Below are positions 50,873 through 59,589 of a DNA stretch of 64,000 nucleotides, piece after piece. Positions within the stretch are counted from its first letter, which is position 1. Every line of letters starts with the position of its first letter. Below the pieces are notes generated by a model. It was not told where the DNA came from and did no database searches. It saw nothing but the letters and a program-made list of their open reading frames with translations. Source of the stretch: an uncultured Bacilli bacterium (GTDB taxonomy: Bacteria > Bacillota_I > Bacilli_A > RFN20 > CAG-826); assembly GCA_944369075.1 (NCBI GenBank), contig CALVXK010000005.1, positions 1-64,000 on the forward strand, in the 5' to 3' direction. Made by a program: the position numbers and the translations under genes.

Positions 50873-52364
50873 AAAGATTACTTCTTACCTCCTCTTTTCT
50901 AGAAATATAATAATTCGATAAATCGTTTAAATACTTATATGAATAAACATCCTTTAAAAATGAAAGATTATATCTACTTCCTTCGTCTTTTTCATATAAG
51001 AATAAATAGAAAGTTTTAACGATTAGTTCATTCTTTTTACTTACTTCTTCTATTTCTTTTAGTTCACTATTTATTAAGTTAAGTAAAGATATTCCTTCTG
51101 GGTATTTAGAAAGTATATAGTCAGCAAAAATATAAATATTTTTCTTAGAATATTTGGCTTGTTCTTTATATAAAGCATTATCTTGTTCACTAGTTAAACT
51201 TGCAAGTTTACTAATTTCTTTCTTAGAAATAACAAGTTTTTTAAATTCACGGTTATAAACTCTCTTTTTTGGTACATAAAGAGAGGAAGAATTTATAATA
51301 TTTACTTTAAAGTAATTAGATTTAAATGAATATATTTTATCTTCATCTTCTTTTTCTAATCCTTTAAGTGCTAAAAGAAGTAAATCTTTATAAGCTTTAC
51401 CATTATTTTCTAAGAAATTAATTCTGGCAATAGCTCTACTTAAACATTCTTCATCTTTTCGGTATATTCTTGCAATTTGAGGCAAAAAAGAATCAAGATA
51501 TTCATCATTAAATCGATCAATATAAGCTTTAATTTTATCGATTGTTTTATTATTTAAATCAATAGAAAAACCTTCATTTTTAGATGTAATAATATTAAAC
51601 GAAACTTGTTTTATTGCTTCTTCATCATTTATAAAATCATCAAGTTTTCTTCTTATTGAGGCAATTAAATTCTTTGCTCTATTTCCTTCTTCTAAAGGTT
51701 TGATTTTCTTAGTAAAAATACTTTGATATGTATCAAAAATTAAGGAATACATTTCCTTAATTGATAAATTTTCACTTGCTAATGTTTCATTTAAAAATCT
51801 AATTAAATCTTTACTTGTCTCATTTAATTGGTTCTTAAAATTGATAAAATTATCTTCAATTTGCTTAAAATCGCTAAAAGATTCGAATGAATTTAAATTT
51901 TGTAATGATTCATTAACTGATTTTAATGGTGTAATTAAATCAATGTCTTCATTATCGTTAGTTTCAATTATTCTTTTAAAAGCATCGTATAAATAGGATG
52001 TATATATTCCTTCTTCAACTAATTCGATAAAGTTTTTATAGTAAGAAACTAACCAATTGGTTCTTAAAAATAAATGATATTTTTTTAAAGCGATATCGTG
52101 AAAGGAAAGATTATTTTGCTCACTTATTTCAACTTCATTTCCATCTTCTAAATCGTATAATTCTTCTTTATTTATTTTATGATAATCTTTAAGTTCATCT
52201 TCAATAAAAATTATTAAAGATTGCCTTTCAACTTCATCATTTTTACTTAAATATTCGTGTATTCTTGATAAAAGAAAAAAGTTAGTTTTGTAATCTTTCA
52301 TTACAAATACTTTGAATAAATTGTTATTAACCTTTGAAAATAAATTGACGTTATTTTTATCCAT
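50859..52364 (-). CDS. jetA: Wadjet component JetA (kleisin)
   Basis: The 501-residue helical protein fits JetA in length and place, the first gene of the type I Wadjet operon. Motifs such as LFLRTNWLVSYYKN, YDAFKRIIETND, and the central helical DLIRFLNETLASENLSIKEM agree with the MukF-like kleisin. Its stop TGA lies inside jetB's start region (14-base overlap). A TATAGA lies seven bases before the ATG and no Shine-Dalgarno is seen. Confidence 0.83.
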   Translation of the reverse strand: MDKNNVNLFSKVNNNLFKVFVMKDYKTNFFLLSRIHEYLSKNDEVERQSLIIFIEDELKDYHKINKEELYDLEDGNEVEISEQNNLSFHDIALKKYHLFLRTNWLVSYYKNFIELVEEGIYTSYLYDAFKRIIETNDNEDIDLITPLKSVNESLQNLNSFESFSDFKQIEDNFINFKNQLNETSKDLIRFLNETLASENLSIKEMYSLIFDTYQSIFTKKIKPLEEGNRAKNLIASIRRKLDDFINDEEAIKQVSFNIITSKNEGFSIDLNNKTIDKIKAYIDRFNDEYLDSFLPQIARIYRKDEECLSRAIARINFLENNGKAYKDLLLLALKGLEKEDEDKIYSFKSNYFKVNIINSSSLYVPKKRVYNREFKKLVISKKEISKLASLTSEQDNALYKEQAKYSKKNIYIFADYILSKYPEGISLLNLINSELKEIEEVSKKNELIVKTFYLFLYEKDEGSRYNLSFLKDVYSYKYLNDLSNYYISRKEEVRSNLYGTN

Positions 52365-52465
52365 AACTAATTCTATATTTTATCATAATTATTCTTATAA
52401 GAATATAAATGATATAGGGGAAATGTAATATTTTATGGATATCCATTAAGGTAATAATTTTTAAA

Positions 52466-52670
52466 TTACTTAATATTATCTTTCATAATGATTTTACTTT
52501 TAAAATACTTTTCTTGAAACTTAACTGCTTTCTTAATTTCTTCTTTGAAATAGAAATTGTTTTGATATGAGTTTCCCAAAAGCATCAAGAATATAAGTTT
52601 TTCTATCAGCAACTAATTAACAATCTCTAGATGTTCTTAAGTTCAAACCTCTAACAGTAAATCTTCTAAT
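52466..52670 (-). pseudogene. Unidentified gene relic
   Basis: The minus strand reads RFTVRGLNLRTSRDC, stop, LVADRKTYILDAFGKLISK and, in another frame, NNFYFKEEIKKAVKFQEKYF then a TAA at 52466. Consistent coding-like runs broken by stops and frameshifts suggest a decayed gene; the family is not recognised. Confidence 0.35.
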
Positions 52671-52673
52671 AAT

Positions 52674-52702
52674 AAAAAAAGCCCGAGAACTTCGGACTAC
52701 TA
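52674..52702 (-). terminator. Terminator of the tRNA-Cys/tRNA-Pro unit
   Basis: Minus strand AGTCCGA-agttc-TCGGGCT followed by seven T. Confidence 0.82.
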
Positions 52703-52750
52703 TATATATTTACTCGATACAATTACTTATATCGAAGTTGTAATTAAATC

Positions 52751-52827
52751 TGGTCGGGACGACAGGATTTGAACCTGCGGCCTTCTGCTCCCAAAGCAGA
52801 CGCGATACCAAGCTACGCTACGTCCCG
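52751..52827 (-). tRNA. tRNA-Pro (TGG)
   Basis: Acceptor CGGGACG/CGTCCCG; anticodon arm TCTGC-TTTGGGA-GCAGA carries TGG; CCA encoded. Confidence 0.96.
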
Positions 52828-52892
52828 ATATTTTTAAAGCGCTCAAATATTATATATAAGAGCGATATAAAAAGCAAACACATTTTTATAAA

Positions 52893-52967
52893 TGGAGCTT
52901 CCTAGCGGATTCGAACCACTGGTCACTGAGTTGCAGTCAGTTGCCTTACCAACTTGGCTAAGGAAGC
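52893..52967 (-). tRNA. tRNA-Cys (GCA)
   Basis: Acceptor GCTTCCT/AGGAAGC with T at the discriminator, as expected for Cys; anticodon arm ACTGA-CTGCAAC-TCAGT carries GCA; CCA encoded. Confidence 0.95.
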
Positions 52968-53043
52968 ATACCTTCATTTGTTTGCCTATGAATAATATCA
53001 TAAAGAAGAAGGTAATTTCAACTTAAATGTTATCTTAAATGAA

Positions 53044-53074
53044 TCTACTCTACCTTTAACTAAGGTAGAGTAGA
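53044..53074. terminator. Strong hairpin after potD
   Basis: TCTACTCTACCTT-taact-AAGGTAGAGTAGA, a 13-bp stem just downstream of potD. The T-run is weak in the potD direction, so it may act as a 3' end stabiliser or terminator. Confidence 0.6.
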
Positions 53075-53083
53075 TATTAAGTA

Positions 53084-54802
53084 TTATTTAGAAGAATTTT
53101 CTCTCATCTTCTTTCTATTTTTAAGTTTAATTACACGAATTAATTTGTAAGATCCTAAATAGCCAATAAATAAGACTAAGAATACGATTAAGGTTATAGT
53201 AATCCAAAGAGGTAATGGATTAACTTTAACATCTTCCCACATTTGAACAATCTTATCATTTTGTGGACCATAATCATTCATAACATAAAGGCTATCGATA
53301 GTTGATGCTTCAGGATATTGAGCTTTTAAAAGCCTTCCTTCAAAAGAATCAAAATCAGTACGAATAAGTATTTTAACTTCACCGTTTTCATCTTTTTTAA
53401 AGGTAAAGGTTCTGTCATCTACTTCTTCATCACCTAAAATTTCACCACTTACATAAGAAAGATCTACACTAAATTCTTCAGTAAAATTAAAGAATGGAGT
53501 TACATCATATAAATCATATGATTCGTAATCACTATCTTCATCCCCATCACTTAAATCATAAGAATAGAGCATATAAGCAAGCATAGCTTTAGCTTCTTGT
53601 TCATCATAGTTTAAATTTGTTCCACTAGTAATAAATGAAGTATAACCATTATAGTAGACATTACGAATAGAATTTTCAGGCATATTTAAATAATCTAAAA
53701 ATTCTAAAGTATATTTATAAGTATCGCTTTCATAATATCCTGGAATGTTTGATTTAGGTGTAGCCCATATATCCGTCCATACGTTTGCCCCAAGTTTAGG
53801 CGCACTATAATATAAGTCTACTGGATCTTCACGAGGAATTGTCCAATCATCATCAGCATAATAACCTCTATTAATTGAGTTAACGGCATCTCCAGACCAA
53901 GCTACGTTAACACCAATTTTTTGAGTAACGATATCATTTTTACCACTATCAACTTCAAATCCAAAGATATTACCTTTTAATTCAATGAGTTTATTTTTAA
54001 TTAATTCAATAGTTTCATCCGTTGAATCATTAAATTTTCCATTTCTTTTATCGTAACTTGGTTCATTTAAATATAGATCTTTAAAAACTTCAAAGTTACC
54101 AATAGCATAAGTATCTCTCATTGAATCTTTAATAGAAATTGTTCCATTTAAAAGTGGATTCCATAAAAATGAATAACCATCATTTCCTTCAAATGTTTCG
54201 ACAATTTTACTAATTCTTTCATCACGAGATAAATCTTTCCATTCTGGATCATTATCAAATGCTTCACTATTAAAATTTAAAATATATTCAGGATTATATA
54301 AAATACCTAAAGTTCCCCACATGTATCCGGCACTATAATCATCAAGTTCGAAAGTGCCTTCATCATTATTTACTTTAAGTAAATTTAATTTTCCAGGATT
54401 ACTTGTATCATCATTTGATAAAAATTTTGAAACGAAATTATCATAAAATGGAATATCATTATGATCAATTCTATGAAGATAACCTTCATTTGCAAGTCTT
54501 TGAACCATGTAATCTGAAGCACAGATTAAATCATAAGAGGTTTTTCCAGTTTGAATGGTATTATACATCGTTTCATTTGTATCATAAGTATCATAAATAA
54601 TTGAAACTCTTTTACCATCTCTTTCATAAATATAATCTTCAAACTCACCAAGTAAATCTTCATCAATATAGTCTTCAGCATTTAAAACGCGAACATAAGT
54701 TACACCACTATCATTAGGAGGTACACTTTCTCCCCCACAAGAAGCTAAAATGGTAGCTAGAAGAGGAAATAAAGCGATCAAAGAAAATTTTGTATTTTTC
54801 AT
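53084..54802 (-). CDS. potD: Spermidine/putrescine-binding lipoprotein PotD with C-terminal membrane span
   Basis: A lipobox (LLATILASC, Cys at 22) is followed by a periplasmic-binding-protein fold with PotD features (YVRVLNAEDYIDEDLLGEFE, SYDLICASDYMVQRLANEGYL, AGYMWGTLGILYNPE, INVAWSGDAV-like). PotD is normally about 350 residues; this has 572, with an extra region of about 130 residues and a membrane span near the C-terminus (WITITLIVFLVLFIGYLGSY) ending in basic residues. It would thus be anchored at both ends. GAGGAGGAA precedes the ATG. Confidence 0.88.
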   Translation of the reverse strand: MKNTKFSLIALFPLLATILASCGGESVPPNDSGVTYVRVLNAEDYIDEDLLGEFEDYIYERDGKRVSIIYDTYDTNETMYNTIQTGKTSYDLICASDYMVQRLANEGYLHRIDHNDIPFYDNFVSKFLSNDDTSNPGKLNLLKVNNDEGTFELDDYSAGYMWGTLGILYNPEYILNFNSEAFDNDPEWKDLSRDERISKIVETFEGNDGYSFLWNPLLNGTISIKDSMRDTYAIGNFEVFKDLYLNEPSYDKRNGKFNDSTDETIELIKNKLIELKGNIFGFEVDSGKNDIVTQKIGVNVAWSGDAVNSINRGYYADDDWTIPREDPVDLYYSAPKLGANVWTDIWATPKSNIPGYYESDTYKYTLEFLDYLNMPENSIRNVYYNGYTSFITSGTNLNYDEQEAKAMLAYMLYSYDLSDGDEDSDYESYDLYDVTPFFNFTEEFSVDLSYVSGEILGDEEVDDRTFTFKKDENGEVKILIRTDFDSFEGRLLKAQYPEASTIDSLYVMNDYGPQNDKIVQMWEDVKVNPLPLWITITLIVFLVLFIGYLGSYKLIRVIKLKNRKKMRENSSK

Positions 54803-54804
54803 AA

Positions 54805-55644
54805 TTAATAATTCCTCCTCTTTTTAACTTTTGTTGAACGTTTATTGTTATAAATTGTATAACCAATAACAACGATTAAAACAATTAAGAAAATAATTGC
54901 TGTTAAAGCTCTTAATTCTGGTGGAATAGGACCTTTTTTAATCTTAGCTTGAACTAAAGTTGAAAGTGTCTCAATAGCATTTTCTCCACTTAATAAACCT
55001 GGGCCTCTAACAAAAGCGGTAACAATAAAATCATCTAAAGATAAGGTTATAGCAAGCATAAAACCTGATAAAATTCCTGGAACTAATTGAGGAACCATAA
55101 CTTTATTTAAAGCTTTTCTAGGAGAACAACCTAAATCTAAAGCAGCTTCATATAAACTTGGATCAAGTTGTTGTAATTTTGGCTTAACATTTAAATAAAC
55201 AAATGGTGCAGCTAAAATTACATGACCTACTAAAAGTGTCCAGAAAGAGAATATTTGTTTATGGAAAATAACATTTCCAACAGAAACAAACATAACAACT
55301 AATGATAAAGCAATAACAATTTCAGGATTAACAACAGGGAGTTGATTTAAATTTTCAACTAATGCTCTATTTCTTTTCTTAGAATAGAAAGCACCAATTG
55401 CACCTGTAACACCTAAGAATGTTGAAACAACAGCTGAAATTACTGCAAGAATAATAGTATTACCAAGAGCTATCATTGTTTCTTGATCAGTAAATAAATC
55501 AACGTAAAGTTTTAAAGAAAAACCATTCCAATCACCAATATATGTTGTATTTGTAAAAGAGAAAACAATTAATACAAAAATAGGAACATACATCAAAATC
55601 AAAATTAAAAAGAGAAAGGAAAAACTTAAAATCTTTTTTACCAT
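54805..55644 (-). CDS. potC: Spermidine/putrescine ABC permease PotC
   Basis: A 279-residue permease with six spans and the EAA loop YEAALDLGCSPRKALNKVMVP near 163-183. It starts inside the end of potB (seven-base overlap) and ends three bases before potD. Sequence features such as SLDDFIVTAFVRGPG near 207 are typical of PotC/YdcV permeases. Confidence 0.93.
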   Translation of the reverse strand: MVKKILSFSFLFLILILMYVPIFVLIVFSFTNTTYIGDWNGFSLKLYVDLFTDQETMIALGNTIILAVISAVVSTFLGVTGAIGAFYSKKRNRALVENLNQLPVVNPEIVIALSLVVMFVSVGNVIFHKQIFSFWTLLVGHVILAAPFVYLNVKPKLQQLDPSLYEAALDLGCSPRKALNKVMVPQLVPGILSGFMLAITLSLDDFIVTAFVRGPGLLSGENAIETLSTLVQAKIKKGPIPPELRALTAIIFLIVLIVVIGYTIYNNKRSTKVKKRRNY

Positions 55645-56435
55645 CTTGAGCTTCCTCCTTTAGCGTCTTTTTCAGTATAGTTACGAGTGACTAACATTGT
55701 AATACCAACAATTAAAAGCATAATAATTGCCATAAATGAAGCACTATTCCATTGATTATTAGAAAAACCGATATAAATTGAGTTACCAAATAAAACGATT
55801 TTACCTTCTGATAATGTTTCTGGAATAACATAAGATGACATTGTTGGCATAAAAACCATTTGAGCAGCAGAAATTACTCCAGGAATTGATTGAGGAAAAA
55901 TAGATTTAGTAAAAACTTGTAATCTATTACACCCTAAATCAGTTGCAGCTTCAATTTGAGTTTTATCAAGTTTTAACATTGTGGAATATAAAGGTAAAAT
56001 AACAAAAGGAATATAGTTATAAGCTAAACCAATAAAGGTGGCAATATAAGGATGATTTCCTCCAGCAATACCAATCCAAGTTAAAACATCTCTAGTAGCG
56101 GCAGTTCTTAAAACGAAGTTAATCCACATTGGCATAACAAAAAGCATTACTATAACATAGCTTGCCTTCCATTTACTTGAAGCAAGTAAATAAGCAATAG
56201 GATACCCAATAACCAAACAAACAATTGTGTTAATTACCGAAAAAAGCAACGATTGAATTAAAACATTTAACTTATTAGTAGATGTAAAAAATGAAATTAA
56301 TGAATCAAATGTAAAATAACCATTAGAATCGGTAAAAGCATAATAAACGATAAATAAAATAGGAATAATAACAAATAAAATTAAGAAAAGTACGTAAGGA
56401 ATACAAAGTTGCTTCCTTTGAAGTCTAAATCTCAT
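55638..56435 (-). CDS. potB: Spermidine/putrescine ABC permease PotB
   Basis: A 265-residue permease with six spans; the EAA loop is IEAATDLGCNRLQVFTKSIFP near 163-183. MPTMSSYVIPETLSEGK near 197 is typical of PotB. It overlaps the end of potA by 11 bases, so potA and potB are translated in coupled fashion. Confidence 0.93.
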   Translation of the reverse strand: MRFRLQRKQLCIPYVLFLILFVIIPILFIVYYAFTDSNGYFTFDSLISFFTSTNKLNVLIQSLLFSVINTIVCLVIGYPIAYLLASSKWKASYVIVMLFVMPMWINFVLRTAATRDVLTWIGIAGGNHPYIATFIGLAYNYIPFVILPLYSTMLKLDKTQIEAATDLGCNRLQVFTKSIFPQSIPGVISAAQMVFMPTMSSYVIPETLSEGKIVLFGNSIYIGFSNNQWNSASFMAIIMLLIVGITMLVTRNYTEKDAKGGSSRW

Positions 56436-58095
56436 AGTTGCTTACTTCCTTCTTAAGACGAATCTTAATATCTTCTTTATTAACGTGAATTCCTACTTTA
56501 TCGTTTAAGTTATAAGCATAGTTTGAATATGTAACGAAATCTTCTTCATTTTCAGTTCTAATAATATAAAGATATTGATCACCTTTATAAACACTATCAA
56601 CAATTTCACCAACAATTTGGCAAGCAGGAGATTCAATATCATCAATAATTTCAATTTTATCTAATGGAATTTCAGCTACAACATCAGCATCATTGAAATC
56701 ATATTTTTTATTTTTCTTATCAACTATTTCTCCATCAACAAGTTTACCACCTTCAACAAGTTGAAGAATGTCAACATCAAATGGTTGTTCATCAATCATT
56801 ACTTGATTTTCTTTATTAATCCAAGCATCGGTGTAAATATTTGTTGTGAAGTCTTTTTTCATAATATGAATTGAATCTGGTTCAATATCTAAAGAAACGA
56901 TAGCTCCATCTTCATATTCTTTTGTTGATTTAACCATGACTTCATTTTTACCAACCATGACAACATATTGATAATTTAAGCCTTTGAAGATTTTAGAAAT
57001 AATCTTTCCTTGAATCATTCCTTCCCCTTCTTTATTCATTACGATGTCTTCAGGACGAACGACAACATCAACTTTTTCATTAATAGGGAATTCATCAATA
57101 CAAGCAAAGTTATGATCTAAGAATCTAACAACTTTATCTTCCATCATAGTTGCGTTATAAATATTTGATTCACCAATAAAGTCAGCAACGAATGCATTTT
57201 TTGGTTCATCATAAATATCTTTTGGACGACCAATTTGTTGAATAACACCATCTTTCATAATAATAATAGTGTCAGACATTGTTAAAGCTTCTTCTTGGTC
57301 GTGAGTAACATAAATAAATGTAATTCCAAGTTTTGTATGCATCTCTTTAAGTTCGAGTTGCATATCTTTTCTCATCTTTAAGTCTAAAGCTCCTAAAGGT
57401 TCATCAAGAAGTAAAATTTCTGGTTCAACAACAATAGCTCTAGCAATGGCAACTCTTTGTTGTTGCCCACCACTTAAAGTATCAATACTTCTATTTTCAA
57501 GAGCTTCTAAATCGACAATTTTTAAGGCACGAGCAACTTTCTCATCGATCTCTTTAGCACTAAGTTTTGTATACTTATATGCTTGTTCTTTTGTAGTAAG
57601 AGCTTCATTAAGTTTTTTAGAAAGTTCTTCTAACTTTAACTCTTTCTCTTCGTTACTTAGATGTTTATTTCTTTTTGTTAAATGCATCTCTCTTTTGATG
57701 TCTTTAACTTTGCCCTTGTTAATTTTTAAAATAGGATTTCCATCCTTGTCTTTTAAAGCAACAGGAATTTTCTTAAGTTTAAGACCAAAAGCGATGTTAT
57801 CATAAACGTCTAAATGTGGAAAAAGAGCATATCTTTGGAAGACCATGTTAATTGGCCTTTTATTAGGTGGAAGATTTGAAATATTCTTCCCATTTAGCAA
57901 GATTTCACCTTTAGAAGGAAATTCAAATCCCGCTATCATTCTTAAAGTTGTAGATTTACCACAACCAGAAGGACCTAAAAGCGTAACAAACTCACCTTTA
58001 CGAACATAAAAAGATACATCATCAACTGCAACTGTATCATCATCGTAAATCTTGGAAACGTTTTTAAGATCAATAATATAGTTCTTATTCTCCAT
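56425..58095 (-). CDS. potA: Spermidine/putrescine ABC ATPase PotA, with insertion and extended C-terminus
   Basis: Walker A GPSGCGKSTTLRM near 38-50, Q-loop NMVFQRYALFPHLDVYDNIA, signature LSGGQQQRVAIARA near 208, Walker B EILLLDEPLGALD near 229 and the His switch are all intact. Between Q-loop and signature lies a charged helical insertion of about 70 residues (about 112-180: KGKVKDIKREMHLTKRNKH). After the ATPase part a TOBE-like regulatory region is longer than usual, giving 556 residues versus about 370. Mycoplasma PotA proteins have similar extra length. GGAGGT precedes the ATG. Confidence 0.92.
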   Translation of the reverse strand: MENKNYIIDLKNVSKIYDDDTVAVDDVSFYVRKGEFVTLLGPSGCGKSTTLRMIAGFEFPSKGEILLNGKNISNLPPNKRPINMVFQRYALFPHLDVYDNIAFGLKLKKIPVALKDKDGNPILKINKGKVKDIKREMHLTKRNKHLSNEEKELKLEELSKKLNEALTTKEQAYKYTKLSAKEIDEKVARALKIVDLEALENRSIDTLSGGQQQRVAIARAIVVEPEILLLDEPLGALDLKMRKDMQLELKEMHTKLGITFIYVTHDQEEALTMSDTIIIMKDGVIQQIGRPKDIYDEPKNAFVADFIGESNIYNATMMEDKVVRFLDHNFACIDEFPINEKVDVVVRPEDIVMNKEGEGMIQGKIISKIFKGLNYQYVVMVGKNEVMVKSTKEYEDGAIVSLDIEPDSIHIMKKDFTTNIYTDAWINKENQVMIDEQPFDVDILQLVEGGKLVDGEIVDKKNKKYDFNDADVVAEIPLDKIEIIDDIESPACQIVGEIVDSVYKGDQYLYIIRTENEEDFVTYSNYAYNLNDKVGIHVNKEDIKIRLKKEVSNYEI

Positions 58096-58212
58096 AAGTA
58101 AGACCTCCTATTACCTGCCTTAAAAATTAAAACATTGAGCAAAAATATAAATGTTTTTTTGTCAAAATACAACAATTTTTTTATTAATTTTTTTTAACAA
58201 ATTTTTAAATTT

Positions 58213-58250
58213 AAAAAAATCGCGATATTTACGGTCATTATCGCGATTTT
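58213..58250. terminator. Terminator after purA
   Basis: AAAATCGCGATA-atgaccgtaaa-TATCGCGATTTTTTT on the minus strand; nearly symmetric with A/T runs on both sides. It separates the pur operon from potABCD. Confidence 0.88.
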
Positions 58251-58298
58251 CTAATGTTAAAAATTATCAAAATTTTAATAAAAAATTAACACGATTTT

Positions 58299-59576
58299 TT
58301 AGAAAATTTCTTTTCTAATTATAGTTTCACTTTTATCTTTACCAACACTAACAATTACAATCTCAATTCCTAAAAATTCTTCAATAAAATTAATGTAATT
58401 TTTTGCCTCAATTGGAAGCTCTTCATATGACTTACATTTTGAAATATCTTCCTTAAAAGATGGGAAAGTTTTATAAATTGGTTTGCATCTTTCTAACTCT
58501 TTTAAAGATGTTGGAAGATAGTCGATTGTTTTACCATCAAGACTATAAGCAACACAAGCTTTAATTTCGTTAACGTCTTTTAAAATATCGAGTAACATTA
58601 AAGCTCCATATTTAAATCCATTAACTGATTGAGAATATTTTAATTGTACTAAATCTAGCCAGCCAATTCTTCTTGCTCTATGAGTATTTACACCATATTC
58701 ATGAGCATCTTCTCTAATTTTTGTAGCAGTATCATCAAAAAGTTCAGTAACAAAAGGTCCTTCCCCAACTCTAGTCGTATAAGATTTAATTATACCTAAA
58801 GCTCCTTCAATATAACCTAAACCAATTCCACTACCACTAATTGCTCCTCCTGCAATAACATTTGAAGAAGTTACATAAGGGAAAGTACCAAAATCAACAT
58901 CAAGCATTGTGCCTTGAGCACCTTCAAACAATATTTTCTTATTTTCTTTTCTAAGCTTAGCAACAAAAGGAACGCTTTCTATAATATGCGGAAGTAAAAT
59001 TTCTCTAGCTTTTCTATATTCTTCTTTATATTCTTCAAAATTAATTTTATTTCCGCCATAAAATTCAATTAAAGCATTCTTTTCATTAATTTTATTTTCT
59101 AAAATAGTTAAAAAATCTTCATCTTTTAAATCAGACATTCTTAAAGAAGATCTTTCAGCTTTATCTGTATAAGAAGGTCCAATTCCTTTTTTAGTAGTTC
59201 CGATTTTTTTAGAAGAAAGTTTAGCTTCTTTAAGCCCATCAAGTTCAATATCATAAATTAAATCTAATGTAGCTTGAGAAGAAATATAAAGATTAGATGA
59301 TGTATAACCTTCTTTTTTTAATTCATCCATTTCTTTAACTAAAGAAAGAGGGTTAATGACCATTCCGTTTCCTAAAAGATTAACCTTTTCTTCATAAAAA
59401 ATACCTGAAGGAATAGTTCTTAAATGGAACTCTTTTCCATTAAATTTAACGGTATGACCTGCATTATCTCCACCTTGATAACGAATAATTACATCAGCTT
59501 TTTCAGCTAAATAATTAACGATCTTGCCTTTTCCTTCGTCTCCCCATTGAGCGCCAACAACTACTAAACTATTCAT
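58299..59576 (-). CDS. purA: Adenylosuccinate synthetase
   Basis: Full-length (425 aa). The GTP-binding loop is WGDEGKGK at 11-18, followed by GGDNAGHTV near 35, GIGPSYTDKA near 130, and NTHRARRIGWLDLVQ near 298. It joins IMP and aspartate with GTP. Transcribed with purB (13 bases upstream), giving both steps from IMP to AMP. AAAGGAG precedes the ATG. Confidence 0.97.
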   Translation of the reverse strand: MNSLVVVGAQWGDEGKGKIVNYLAEKADVIIRYQGGDNAGHTVKFNGKEFHLRTIPSGIFYEEKVNLLGNGMVINPLSLVKEMDELKKEGYTSSNLYISSQATLDLIYDIELDGLKEAKLSSKKIGTTKKGIGPSYTDKAERSSLRMSDLKDEDFLTILENKINEKNALIEFYGGNKINFEEYKEEYRKAREILLPHIIESVPFVAKLRKENKKILFEGAQGTMLDVDFGTFPYVTSSNVIAGGAISGSGIGLGYIEGALGIIKSYTTRVGEGPFVTELFDDTATKIREDAHEYGVNTHRARRIGWLDLVQLKYSQSVNGFKYGALMLLDILKDVNEIKACVAYSLDGKTIDYLPTSLKELERCKPIYKTFPSFKEDISKCKSYEELPIEAKNYINFIEEFLGIEIVIVSVGKDKSETIIRKEIF

Positions 59577-59589
59577 TTTTTTAACTCCT

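Noticed and set aside
57446-57805. 119-codon frame antisense to potA
   Set aside because: Shadow of the potA insertion and signature region.
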